This document shows positions 21,231 through 29,486 of a stretch of 64,000 bases of DNA, in pieces. The stretch is from Nitricoxidireducens sp046726235 (GTDB lineage: Bacteria > Pseudomonadota > Gammaproteobacteria > Burkholderiales > Rhodocyclaceae), in the NCBI GenBank assembly GCA_046726235.1, contig JBKPAD010000010.1, forward strand, positions 698,512 to 762,511, written 5' to 3'. Position numbers and translations under genes: made by a program. The notes beneath the pieces are model-generated. The model was given only the letters and a program-made list of their open reading frames with translations, was not told the origin of the DNA and ran no database searches. The first letter of the stretch is position 1, and each line of letters begins with the position of its first letter.

Positions 21231-21749
21231 TCAATGATCTTTCAGTCTCGCCAGCGCCGCAAAGGGCGACGGCTTCGACTCCGTTTCGACCGCCAAGGGC
21301 GGCCGGCAATCCTCGTGTCGCGCGACGATCGGCAGCGCCAGCAGGACCTCTTCCTCCACCAGCGGCAGCACCGCCAGTTCGCGGCTCGCCTCGATGGCGT
21401 CGATCCGGTCGTCGGACAATTCCTCGTCGGGCCAGGGCTCCCCCGGCGCGACCAGCATCAGCCGGCTGTCGATGTCGATGGCCAAGACCAGCGGCTGCAG
21501 ACAACGCTGGCAACGCAGTGCCAGGTTTCCCTGCACGCGCAAGCCGATGAAGGCCTTGCCATCCCGGTCACGCCCGCCGTCCACCTCGACAGCCAGCGTT
21601 CCCGCGTCGTCGACCAGCACATCGGCCAGCCTGCCCAGCTCATTCAGCGCAACTTCCCCGGCGATGCTTCTGCCGTCGCGGGCAAACTCCAGGCTGTCGA
21701 TCCTTGCCTGGCTAATACCCCCGGACGCTTCGTGTGCTTGGCGCGACAT
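21231..21749 (-). CDS. yceD: YceD (DUF177) family protein
   Basis: 172-residue protein of the DUF177 family, genes of which almost always precede rpmF; family members are implicated in large-subunit rRNA accumulation. A single CQRC pair (about residues 80-83) in LALRCQRCLQPL is the conserved possible metal site, and an acidic stretch follows. First gene of the rpmF-fab operon, 15 bp before rpmF. No Shine-Dalgarno is visible before the ATG at 21749, and the best promoter lies only a few bases upstream. Confidence 0.88.
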   Translation of the reverse strand: MSRQAHEASGGISQARIDSLEFARDGRSIAGEVALNELGRLADVLVDDAGTLAVEVDGGRDRDGKAFIGLRVQGNLALRCQRCLQPLVLAIDIDSRLMLVAPGEPWPDEELSDDRIDAIEASRELAVLPLVEEEVLLALPIVARHEDCRPPLAVETESKPSPFAALARLKDH

Positions 21750-21758
21750 AAACGGCAG

Positions 21759-21788
21759 ATGTTATCATCCCGCCCCTTTCCAAGTCAA
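21759..21788 (-). promoter_or_regulatory. Candidate sigma-70 promoter of the yceD-rpmF-fab operon
   Basis: Minus strand: TTGACT (21788-21783), an 18-base spacer, then TAACAT (21764-21759) preceded by TGA, an extended -10. The predicted start of transcription is only about 3 bases from the yceD ATG. Confidence 0.45.
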
Positions 21789-21813
21789 AGAAAACAACGG
21801 TTTCAGTGCAGGC

Positions 21814-21836
21814 TAATGTCCGCGCAGCGGACGTTA
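21814..21836. repeat. Inverted repeat upstream of maf
   Basis: TAATGTCCGC-GCA-GCGGACGTTA, ten-base arms with a single T-G wobble, between the divergent yceD and maf genes and about 32 bp before the maf start. It could be an operator or an RNA hairpin. Confidence 0.4.
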
Positions 21837-21868
21837 CGCCGGAACTAAATTGAAGGGAAAAGACCCGC

Positions 21869-22447
21869 ATGCAGCGCCTTGTGCTCGCCTCGACCTCCCC
21901 TTACCGGCGCGAACTGCTGGCCCGGTTCCAGATTCCGTTCGAGGCCGCCGCGCCCGAGGCCGACGAAACGCCGCTGGCCGGCGAAAGCCCTGTCGAGACG
22001 GCCGAACGGCTGTCCGAACTCAAGGCCCGTGCCGTCGCCAACCGCTTCCCGGCCAGCCTGATCATCGGCAGCGACCAGGTCGCCCACATGGGCGAGCAGC
22101 GCTTCGGCAAGCCCGGGACGCGCGACAAGGCCATCGCCCAGCTCCGCACCATGAGCGGCAAGAGCATCGTCTTCGACACCGGCCTGTGCCTGCTCAACAC
22201 CTCGACCGGCCGCCTGCACCGCCGCGTCATCCCGACCGAAGTGCGCTTTCGCGAGCTGTCGGACGCCGAGATCACGCGCTACCTGGACCGCGAGGACGCC
22301 CTCAACTGCGCCGGCAGCGCACGCTCCGAGGGGCTCGGCATCGCCCTGATGGAATACATGCGCGGCGACGACCCCAATGCGCTGATCGGACTGCCCCTGA
22401 TCGCCCTCGCGGAAATGCTGCGCGCCGAAGGCGTCGCGCTGCCGTGA
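21869..22447 (+). CDS. maf: Maf-family nucleotide pyrophosphatase (YceF type)
   Basis: Hydrolyses non-canonical nucleoside triphosphates; the YceF subgroup prefers 7-methyl-GTP (192 residues). The N-terminal LASTSPYRRELL motif, the SDQVA acidic motif and the late AGSARSEGLG segment are visible. An AAGGG site precedes the ATG. The stop overlaps the next gene's GTG start (GTGA). Confidence 0.93.
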   Translation: MQRLVLASTSPYRRELLARFQIPFEAAAPEADETPLAGESPVETAERLSELKARAVANRFPASLIIGSDQVAHMGEQRFGKPGTRDKAIAQLRTMSGKSIVFDTGLCLLNTSTGRLHRRVIPTEVRFRELSDAEITRYLDREDALNCAGSARSEGLGIALMEYMRGDDPNALIGLPLIALAEMLRAEGVALP

Positions 22448-23157
22448 CAGGCAGTCTGCATCTCGTACCGACCTCCCTCGGCGACGTCGCCTGGCAGGCC
22501 TACCTGCCGGGCGAAACCCGGGCGAACATCTGCCGGCTGACACACTTCGCCGTCGAAAACGCGAAAACGGCGCGTGCCGAACTCAAGCGCATCGGCCACC
22601 CCGTGCCCTTGCGCGAGATCGCGATCGAGGAGATTCCCAAGGAACCGACGGCTGCCGACATAGAGCGGCTGCTCGCGCCACTGGATGCAGGCCACGATCT
22701 GGGCGTGATGTCCGAGGCCGGATGCCCTGGCGTCGCCGACCCGGGCGCCCTGCTCGTGCGGCGCGCTCACGCCAAGGGGATTCACGTCCGGCCGCTCGTC
22801 GGCCCGTCGTCGCTGCTGCTGGCCCTGATGGCCTCGGGCCTCGACGGCCAGCGCTTCGCCTTCCACGGTTACCTGCCCCAGCGCGAACCCGAACGCGGCC
22901 GGCGCATCTCCGAGCTGGAGAAGGAATCCCAGCGGCTGCGCCAGACGCAATTGTTCATCGAGACGCCCTATCGGAATGCAGCACTCTTCGATGCGCTCCT
23001 GGCCGCCTGCCGGCCGGACACCCTGCTCTGCCTGGCCAGCGATTTGACGCTGCCGACGGAAACCGTGGCCACGCGCACGGTCGCTCAGTGGCGCAAGACG
23101 GAAGTGCCGGCGCTGGAGCGCCGGCCCACGGTATTCCTCCTGCTCAGCGCAGGGTGA
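22444..23157 (+). CDS. SAM-dependent methyltransferase, tetrapyrrole methylase fold (RsmI-like)
   Basis: 237-residue protein of the tetrapyrrole-methylase superfamily, related to RsmI (16S rRNA cytidine 2'-O-methyltransferase) but shorter and divergent. Visible motifs are LVPTSLGD near the N-terminus, MSEAGCPGVADPG (substrate/SAM loop) and PLVGPSSLLLALMASGL. The start is GTG at 22444, giving a GTGA overlap with maf; no ATG fits. It ends with a 14-bp convergent overlap with sppA. The exact substrate is unknown. Confidence 0.8.
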   Translation: MTGSLHLVPTSLGDVAWQAYLPGETRANICRLTHFAVENAKTARAELKRIGHPVPLREIAIEEIPKEPTAADIERLLAPLDAGHDLGVMSEAGCPGVADPGALLVRRAHAKGIHVRPLVGPSSLLLALMASGLDGQRFAFHGYLPQREPERGRRISELEKESQRLRQTQLFIETPYRNAALFDALLAACRPDTLLCLASDLTLPTETVATRTVAQWRKTEVPALERRPTVFLLLSAG

Positions 23158-24094
23158 AGCTTCCGAGCGCCGACACGGCGCCCTCGGCGACGTTCGCACC
23201 GATGCGCTTGGCGAACTTCTCGGCGAAGTTCGGCTTCACCGTGTAGTCGCGCACGTCCTCGGCCTTGATGACTTCGCGGGCAACGTGATCGACGTTGCCG
23301 AGCCCGTCCGCGAGCCCCAGTTCGATGCTCTTGGCGCCCGTCCACATCAGCCCTGAGAACATGTCCGGCGTCTCCTTCAGGCGCTTGCCGCGGCCCTGCC
23401 GGACGACGTTGACGAACTGGTCGTGAATCTCGCCGAGCATCTGCTGGGCGTGCGCCTTGTGCCTCGCGTCCTGCGGCGAGAAGGGGTCGAGGAAGCCCTT
23501 GTTCTCGCCGGCCGTCAGCAGGCGGCGCTCGACGCCGAGCTTGTCCATGGTGCCGACGAAGCCGAAGCCGTCCATCAGCACGCCGATCGAGCCGACGATG
23601 CTGGCCTTGTCCACGTAGATCTTGTCGCTGGCGACCGCGACGTAGTAGCCACCTGAGGCACAGACGTCCTCGACCACCGCATAGAGCGGCGTCTCCGGAT
23701 GCTTGGCGCGCAAGCGGCGAATCTCGTCGTTGATGATGCCGGCCTGCACCGGGCTGCCGCCCGGACTGTTGATGCGCAGGATCACGCCGGCCGTTCCCTT
23801 GTCCTGGAACGCGGCCTGCAGCGCAGCGACGATGTCTTCGGCGTTGGCATCGCCCTTCTCGCGAATGACGCCGTTGAGTTCGACCAGCGCCGTGTGCTTG
23901 CGCCCGTCGCCCAGATGCTCGCTGCCGCCCCAGTCGACGGCCATGGCGATCAGCACCGTCAGGTAGGCGAATCCGAGCAGGCGGAAGAAGATGCCCCAGC
24001 GCCGGCGGCGGCGTTGCTCGGCCAGTGCGTCGAGCGCGAGCTTCTCGATCAGCTTGCGTTCCCAGTTCGGGTCGTCGGGGCGGGTGTCGGACAC
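23144..24094 (-). CDS. sppA: Signal peptide peptidase SppA (S49 family)
   Basis: Inner-membrane serine protease that degrades cleaved signal peptides (316 residues, the short single-domain form). One transmembrane helix lies at about 34-52. The Ser-Lys dyad appears as Ser147 (CASGGYY) and Lys199 (AGENKG). The start is GTG at 24094. It is followed by the convergent RsmI-like gene and preceded on the same strand by a HAD hydrolase 51 bp away. Confidence 0.92.
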   Translation of the reverse strand: MSDTRPDDPNWERKLIEKLALDALAEQRRRRRWGIFFRLLGFAYLTVLIAMAVDWGGSEHLGDGRKHTALVELNGVIREKGDANAEDIVAALQAAFQDKGTAGVILRINSPGGSPVQAGIINDEIRRLRAKHPETPLYAVVEDVCASGGYYVAVASDKIYVDKASIVGSIGVLMDGFGFVGTMDKLGVERRLLTAGENKGFLDPFSPQDARHKAHAQQMLGEIHDQFVNVVRQGRGKRLKETPDMFSGLMWTGAKSIELGLADGLGNVDHVAREVIKAEDVRDYTVKPNFAEKFAKRIGANVAEGAVSALGSFTLR

Positions 24095-24145
24095 GTCAGT
24101 CTCTTCGGGCTAGTCGGGTGACAAGTATAAAGGGGGCCGCGCCGC

Positions 24146-24802
24146 TCAAGCGTGCGCGCGCAGCCACGCTGCCATGTCCCCGAGGCTGTCGGCGCAGTAC
24201 AAGGGCGCTTCGGCCTCCAGCTGCTCGCGCGGATGAGCCCCGTAGGCGACGGCGAGCGAAGGGACACCGGCGTTCTTCGCCATCAGGAGGTCGTGGGTCG
24301 TGTCGCCGATCATCAGCGTGGCCTCGGGTGCGACGCCGAATTCCTCCATCAGCTCATGCAGCATTTGCGGGTGGGGCTTGGAATGGCACTCGTCGGCGCA
24401 GCGTGTGGCGTGGAAATGCGGACGCAGGCCGCTGCCGTCGAGCGCGCGATCGAGGCCACGGCGCGACTTGCCGGTGGCGACACCGAGCAAGTAGTCGGCG
24501 GCGGCCAGCTCGCGCACGAGTTCGGCGGCGCCGTCGAACAGGTCGAGTTCGTGATCGCGCGACAAATAGTGATGGCGGTAGCGGTCGGCAACTTCGAAGT
24601 AGCGCGATTCCTCCAGGTCCGGCAGCGCATGGCGCAGCGCGTCGATGAGGCCGAGCCCGATGATGTGGCGGGCGCGCTCCTCGCTCGGCGGCGCCAGGCC
24701 GAGGTCGACGGCGGCGCGCTGGACGCTGTTCACGATCAGCGCCGCAGAATCCATCAACGTGCCGTCCCAATCGAAGACGATCAGTTCAAACCTTCTTGCC
24801 AT
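24146..24802 (-). CDS. HAD-family hydrolase, phosphoglycolate phosphatase-like
   Basis: 218-residue phosphatase of the Gph type. HAD motif I is FDWDGTLMDS (nucleophile and acid Asp), motif II is in VATGKSRRG, and motifs III/IV are KPHPQML and MIGDTTHDLLMA. The cap domain is the helical C1 type. The ATG at 24802 lies 17 nt inside the rluC 3' end, so the two are coupled. Substrate may be 2-phosphoglycolate or another small phosphate ester. Confidence 0.88.
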   Translation of the reverse strand: MARRFELIVFDWDGTLMDSAALIVNSVQRAAVDLGLAPPSEERARHIIGLGLIDALRHALPDLEESRYFEVADRYRHHYLSRDHELDLFDGAAELVRELAAADYLLGVATGKSRRGLDRALDGSGLRPHFHATRCADECHSKPHPQMLHELMEEFGVAPEATLMIGDTTHDLLMAKNAGVPSLAVAYGAHPREQLEAEAPLYCADSLGDMAAWLRAHA

Positions 24803-25757
24803 CGCTCCATTCCCGTTTCTCGTGGACATCGAGCCGTGCCACGAAGGCCTGCAGTTCCTCCGGCAGCGGAGCCTCGAAGGCCAGCGGCGCGCCCGAGAGC
24901 GGATGCGGCAGCGAGAGCCGCACCGCGTGCAGGAACATGCGTTTGAGACCCGCCTTTTGCAAGTCCTTGTTGAGAGAAAAGTCTCCGTACTTGTCGTCGC
25001 CGGCCAGTGGGAAGCCCAGATGGGCAAGATGCACGCGGATCTGATGGGTGCGCCCGGTCTTCAATTCCACCTCGACGAGGCTGAAGTTCTGCCAGCGCGC
25101 AACGAGCCGGACGATCGAATGGGCCTCCTTGCCCTCCGGCGCGACGCTCACGCGCCGCTCGCCGTCCGCAGTCAGGTACTTGTTCAGCGGCAGGCGCACG
25201 TGGCGCAGCGCGTCGCGCCACTGCCCCTTCACCAGGGCCAGATAGCGTTTGTTCACCTGACCGTCACGGAACTGGTCGTGCAGTTTCGCCAGTGCCGAGC
25301 GCTTCTTGGCGACGAGGAGCAGGCCCGAGGTCTCGCGGTCGAGCCGGTGGGCGAGTTCGAGCAGCTTGGCCTGCGGCCGCGCGCGGCGCAACTGCTCGAT
25401 GACCCCGAAGCTGACGCCGCTGCCGCCATGCACCGCCACTCCCGACGGCTTGTCGATGACGATCAGCGCATCGTCCTCGAAGACGATGTCGAACTCTCGA
25501 GCCGGCACCGCGGCGGCGCCCTCGGGCTTGGCCGCCACCCGGATCGGCGGCACGCGCACGACGTCGGCCAGCTTCAGCTTGTAGTCGGCGCCGATGCGGC
25601 CCTTGTTGACCCGGACCTCGCCGCTGCGCAGGATGCGATACACGTGGCTCTTCGGCACGCCCTTCGCCAGCCGCAAAAGGAAGTTGTCGATGCGCTGGCC
25701 GGCCGATTCCTCGCCCACTTCGAGCAAGGTCGCCGAATCTTTGCATAAAGCATTCAT
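24786..25757 (-). CDS. rluC: 23S rRNA pseudouridine synthase RluC
   Basis: Makes pseudouridines in 23S rRNA (positions 955, 2504 and 2580 in E. coli). 323 residues: S4 RNA-binding domain at about 20-80 (QRIDNFLLRLAKGVPKSH), then the RsuA/RluA catalytic domain with the nucleophile Asp in AHRLDRETSGLLL and the RTHQIRVHLAHLG motif. It is divergent from rne, as in many proteobacteria, and its ATG falls inside the spacer of the rne promoter. The 3' end overlaps the HAD gene. Confidence 0.95.
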   Translation of the reverse strand: MNALCKDSATLLEVGEESAGQRIDNFLLRLAKGVPKSHVYRILRSGEVRVNKGRIGADYKLKLADVVRVPPIRVAAKPEGAAAVPAREFDIVFEDDALIVIDKPSGVAVHGGSGVSFGVIEQLRRARPQAKLLELAHRLDRETSGLLLVAKKRSALAKLHDQFRDGQVNKRYLALVKGQWRDALRHVRLPLNKYLTADGERRVSVAPEGKEAHSIVRLVARWQNFSLVEVELKTGRTHQIRVHLAHLGFPLAGDDKYGDFSLNKDLQKAGLKRMFLHAVRLSLPHPLSGAPLAFEAPLPEELQAFVARLDVHEKREWSDGKKV

Positions 25758-25769
25758 CTGAAATACAAT
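25741..25769 (+). promoter_or_regulatory. Sigma-70 promoter of rne
   Basis: TTGCAT, exactly 17 bases, then TACAAT: one of the best housekeeping matches in the window. Transcription should begin near 25776. The promoter overlaps the first codons of the divergent rluC gene. Confidence 0.7.
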
Positions 25770-25775
25770 CAGTGC

Positions 25776-26187
25776 GGTTTGCCGTTTTGGACGGCGCGCC
25801 CGGCGACCCGAAGTGGCGTCGGCGGCGGTGATCCGAAACGTCGTTCCGCCCTCCGGGGATCCCGGTATGACGGCGGAACCTTGGTGCGGGACCCACGGTT
25901 GCCTGAAACTTGGCCCGGAAGATCATCCCGCTCGCAGCGACCCGAACCAGGGCACCTCGCTGGCCCGAAGCAGCGATACTACTTGATTTGCGCGCACCCG
26001 GCTTTACCGGCACAGAATGCTTGAAGCCGGCCTTCCCGAAGTCGAAGGCCCGGCGACACAACCAAAACGACAACTGTTTGCTCAACTCACATATGGACCG
26101 GTCCCTGACCCCGCAAACCTAGTCGGCCGCCAGATACCTCGTATCTGACGGCGTGCCGTGCCCTGCCCTTGCGCGCGGGAGCACTAA
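25776..26187 (+). promoter_or_regulatory. Long 5' leader of RNase E mRNA
   Basis: About 410 bases without a plausible gene, from the predicted transcription start to the rne ATG. It contains several hairpins, including GGCCTTC/GAAGGCC (26029-26050) and CAGATAC-CTC-GTATCTG (26131-26147), separated by an A/C-rich, probably unpaired stretch (about 26056-26095). In E. coli the 361-nt rne leader mediates autoregulation by RNase E; a similar role here is inferred from position and length. Confidence 0.6.
26131..26147 (+). repeat. Hairpin in rne leader
   Basis: Perfect 7-bp stem CAGATAC/GTATCTG with a CTC loop, 40 bases before the rne start. Flanking GCC and GGC can extend the stem past a small internal loop. 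A candidate RNase E feedback element. Confidence 0.45.
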
Positions 26188-28869
26188 ATGAAACGCATGC
26201 TGTTCAATGCGACGCAGGCCGAAGAACTCCGCGTCGCGATCGTTGATGGTCAGAAACTGATCGACCTCGACATCGAATCGGCCGCAAAAGAGCAACGCAA
26301 GAGCAACATCTACAAGGCGGTCATCACCCGCATCGAGCCCAGCCTCGAAGCCGCCTTCGTCGATTACGGCGCCGAGCGCCACGGCTTCCTGCCGTTCAAG
26401 GAAATTTCCCGCAGCTACTTCAAGCCCGGCGTCGACGCCGGCAAGGCACGCATCCAGGACGTGCTCTCCACCGGCCAGGAACTCATCGTCCAGGTCGAGA
26501 AGGACGAGCGCGGCAACAAGGGCGCGGCGCTGACCACCTTCATCTCGCTGGCCGGCCGCTACCTCGTGCTGATGCCGAACAACCCGCGCGGCGGCGGCGT
26601 CTCGCGCCGCGTCGAAGGCGAGGACCGCCAGGAACTGCGCGAGATCATGGATCAGCTCGAAGTGCCGCAAGGCATGAGCCTCATCGCCCGCACGGCCGGC
26701 ATCGGCCGCAGCAAGGAAGAGCTCGAGTGGGACATGAACTACCTGATGCAACTCTGGCTCGCCATCGAAGGCGCCGCCAAGACGCAATCGGGCGCCTTCC
26801 TGATCTACCTCGAGTCGAGCCTGGTGATTCGCGCGATCCGCGACTATTTCCACGCCGACATCGGCGAGATCCTGATCGACACCGACGACATCTTCGAGCA
26901 GGCGCAGCACTTCATGGCCACCGTGATGCCGAGCAACGTCTCGCGCATCAAGCGTTACCGCGACGATGTGCCGCTGTTCTCCCGCTTCCAGATCGAGCAC
27001 CAGATCGAGTCCGCCTACTCGCGCCAGGTTAACCTGCCCTCGGGCGGCGCCATCGTCATCGACCACACCGAAGCGCTGGTCTCGGTCGACGTCAACTCCG
27101 GACGCGCCACCAAGGGCAGCGACATCGAGGAAACCGCCTTCCGCACCAACTGCGAAGCAGCCGATGAAATCGCCCGCCAGCTGCGCCTGCGCGACCTCGG
27201 CGGCCTGATCGTCATCGACTTCATCGACATGGAATCGACGAAGAACCAGCGCGAAGTCGAGAACCGCCTGCGCGACGCGCTGCGCTTCGACCGCGCCCGC
27301 GTCCAGACGGGCAAGATCAGCCGCTTCGGCCTGCTCGAGCTCTCGCGCCAGCGCCTGCGCCCGGCGCTCGCCGAGACCAGCTACATCACCTGCCCGCGCT
27401 GTACCGGCACCGGCCACATCCGCTCGACCGAATCGGCCGCGCTGCACATCCTGCGCATCCTCGAAGAAGAGTCGATGAAGGAAAACACCGGCGCCGTGCA
27501 TCTCCAGGTGCCCGTCGATGTCGCCACCTTCCTGCTCAACGAGAAACGCGCCGACATCGCGCGCATCGAGGTGCGCCACCGCATCAACCTCGTCATCGTG
27601 CCGAACCGCCATCTCGAGACGCCGCAGCACGAGATCATCCGCCTGCGCCACGACCAGCTGAACCAGGAAGGCATCGGCCTTCCCAGCTACCAGATGGCCG
27701 AAAAGCCGGCCGAGGAAACCTACCAGCCGCCGTCGGCGCAAACCGAGCCGAAGGCCCAGCGCCTCGAAGCCGCCGTCAAGGGCATCACGCCCGCCCAGCC
27801 GGCGCCGCTCGAAACCGTCAAGCCCGAGCCGAAGCCGCAAGCGCGCGCCGAAGAGCCGGGCCTCATCGCCAAGTTCTTCTCGTGGCTCTCGGGCAGCAAG
27901 GCGGAAGCCGAGCCTGCCGTCGAGAAGAAGGCCGACCGCCAGCCGCGTCGCGAACGCGGCGAGCGTGGCGAACGCAGCGAGCGCGGCGGCGAGCGCGGCC
28001 GCGGCCGTGGCGGCCGCAATCGCGAGGACCGCGAAGAGCGTCCGGGTCGCGGCGAGCGTGCCGAACGCGGCGAGCGCAAGGAGCGCGCCGAGCCGCGCGT
28101 CGATGCGCAGCAAAAGCCGAAGCGCGAAGAACAGCCGCAGGCCGAAGGCCAAGGCGGACGTCGCCCGCGCGGCGAGCGTGGTGAGCGCCCCGAGCGCAGC
28201 GAGCGCCAGCCGAAAGCCCCGCGCGGAGAAGCCGTAGCCGCCGCTGAAACACCGGTGGTCCAGTCGATCGAAGGTCAAGGTCCCGCCACCGAAGCGCCGC
28301 AGCAAGGCGCCGAAGGCGGCAACCGCCGTCGCGGCCGTCGCGGCGGCCGTGGGCGCGGCGAGCGTCGTCCCGACGAGAACGGAGCCGCCAACGGCGCCGA
28401 AACCGCGGCGCCGATGCCCGCCCCCGAAGCAGCCGATGCGGCAGTTCCCGCGCTGGAAGCCGCTCCGCCGCGCGCAATGCCCTGGCCGACGCCGCAGCCG
28501 ATGACCCCCGTCGCCCCGGCAGTCGAAGCCGCTGAAGTCCAGGCGCCGGTTGCGGCCGAGCCCGTTGCCGCACCGGCTCCGGCTGCCGTCGTCGAGCCCA
28601 TCGTCGAACCCGTCGTCGCGGCCGCCCCGGCGCCGGCGACCCCTGCCGCGCCGATCGTCGTGCCCGCGCCCGTCGCGCAGCCTGCCGCAGCCCCCGTCGA
28701 TCTCGAAGCCGACCTGCAGCAGGCCGGCCTCGTGATGATCGAAACGGCCGGCGGCAACCGTCCGGCCGCGCCGCCCGTCGCCGAAGCCCCGCGCCTCGGC
28801 CGCAAGCCGAAAGCGCCGGTGGTCATCGCCGCCGAACCGCTGCAGATGGTGGAAACCAAGCACGACTGA
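26188..28869 (+). CDS. rne: Ribonuclease E
   Basis: Main endoribonuclease of mRNA decay and rRNA/tRNA processing, scaffold of the degradosome (893 residues). The catalytic N-terminal half has the S1 domain (about 37-120), the 5' sensor/RNase H-like region, and the Mg-binding Asp residues in SVDVNSGRA and VIDFIDME. The Zn-link is CPRCTGTGH (about 404-412). The C-terminal half is unstructured: a short amphipathic segment GLIAKFFSWLSG (about 558-569), likely the membrane anchor, then Arg/Glu/Gly-rich RNA-binding repeats (about 590-740) and an Ala/Pro-rich tail. A GGGAG site precedes the ATG. Confidence 0.97.
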   Translation: MKRMLFNATQAEELRVAIVDGQKLIDLDIESAAKEQRKSNIYKAVITRIEPSLEAAFVDYGAERHGFLPFKEISRSYFKPGVDAGKARIQDVLSTGQELIVQVEKDERGNKGAALTTFISLAGRYLVLMPNNPRGGGVSRRVEGEDRQELREIMDQLEVPQGMSLIARTAGIGRSKEELEWDMNYLMQLWLAIEGAAKTQSGAFLIYLESSLVIRAIRDYFHADIGEILIDTDDIFEQAQHFMATVMPSNVSRIKRYRDDVPLFSRFQIEHQIESAYSRQVNLPSGGAIVIDHTEALVSVDVNSGRATKGSDIEETAFRTNCEAADEIARQLRLRDLGGLIVIDFIDMESTKNQREVENRLRDALRFDRARVQTGKISRFGLLELSRQRLRPALAETSYITCPRCTGTGHIRSTESAALHILRILEEESMKENTGAVHLQVPVDVATFLLNEKRADIARIEVRHRINLVIVPNRHLETPQHEIIRLRHDQLNQEGIGLPSYQMAEKPAEETYQPPSAQTEPKAQRLEAAVKGITPAQPAPLETVKPEPKPQARAEEPGLIAKFFSWLSGSKAEAEPAVEKKADRQPRRERGERGERSERGGERGRGRGGRNREDREERPGRGERAERGERKERAEPRVDAQQKPKREEQPQAEGQGGRRPRGERGERPERSERQPKAPRGEAVAAAETPVVQSIEGQGPATEAPQQGAEGGNRRRGRRGGRGRGERRPDENGAANGAETAAPMPAPEAADAAVPALEAAPPRAMPWPTPQPMTPVAPAVEAAEVQAPVAAEPVAAPAPAAVVEPIVEPVVAAAPAPATPAAPIVVPAPVAQPAAAPVDLEADLQQAGLVMIETAGGNRPAAPPVAEAPRLGRKPKAPVVIAAEPLQMVETKHD

Positions 28870-28891
28870 AGCGTCGTCGCTTGAACAAAAA

Positions 28892-28919
28892 GGGCACGCG
28901 ATTCGCGTGCCCTTTTTTT
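28892..28919. terminator. Bidirectional intrinsic terminator of rne and the phosphatase gene
   Basis: GGGCACGCG-ATT-CGCGTGCCC, a 9-bp perfect stem with seven Ts to the right and an A-run (five As) to the left, so it works in both directions between the convergent genes. The stop codon of the phosphatase gene lies in the T-run. Confidence 0.85.
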
Positions 28920-29391
28920 ATTTGCTGCGCATCGCCGCGATCAGGCCGCGCGCCGCATCCTCGACCAGATCGAGGACATGCTCGAAACCGTCCTCGCCGC
29001 CGTAGTAGGGATCGGGAACTTCGTCCTCGTCGTAGTTCGCCGCGTATTCCAGGAACAGCGCCAGCTTGTGGCGGTGCTCGCGCGGACACGCCCTTTCCAG
29101 CATCGCGAGATTGTCGCCGTCCATCGCCAGGATGCAGTCGTAGTGATGGAAGTCGAGCGCATTGACCTGGCGCGCGCGCAGCATCGAGATGTCGTAGCCG
29201 CGGCGCTTCGCCGCCGCGCGTGCGCGCGGGTCCGGCGGCTCGCCGACATGGTAGCCGTGCGTGCCCGCCGAGTCGATCTCGAACGCGCCGCCGAGGTTTT
29301 CGCGCTGCACGAAGGCGCGCAGCACGCCCTCCGCCGTCGGCGAACGACAGATGTTGCCCATGCAAACCAACAGAACGCTGACTCTATCCAT
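28918..29391 (-). CDS. Low-molecular-weight protein tyrosine phosphatase
   Basis: 157-residue cytosolic phosphatase. The P-loop C-X5-R is Cys10 to Arg16 (VCMGNICRSPT), and the general-acid Asp is in the late DPYYGG loop. No cognate tyrosine kinase or capsule cluster is nearby, so its substrate is unknown; arsenate reductase activity is less likely because the typical additional cysteines are missing. Divergent from the DAHP synthase gene. Confidence 0.9.
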   Translation of the reverse strand: MDRVSVLLVCMGNICRSPTAEGVLRAFVQRENLGGAFEIDSAGTHGYHVGEPPDPRARAAAKRRGYDISMLRARQVNALDFHHYDCILAMDGDNLAMLERACPREHRHKLALFLEYAANYDEDEVPDPYYGGEDGFEHVLDLVEDAARGLIAAMRSK

Positions 29392-29420
29392 GACCCGGAT
29401 TATAAGTTCGCCGACTCAAG

Positions 29421-29426
29421 TAAAAT
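29421..29426 (+). promoter_or_regulatory. Candidate -10 box of aroG
   Basis: TAAAAT, one base from consensus, in the gap between the phosphatase and DAHP synthase genes. The -35 is poor. Transcription would begin near 29433, which favours the downstream start codon at 29487. Confidence 0.35.
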
Positions 29427-29486
29427 GCCGCCTTTATGAACAGAGGGCCGCAAGGCTCCGCCGCTCCGGCCTCCGAGCCGCATCCC

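Noticed and set aside
26119..28863. 900-codon minus-strand frame opposite rne
   Set aside because: Mirror of the rne codon bias, low complexity, no domain, and rne itself is certain.
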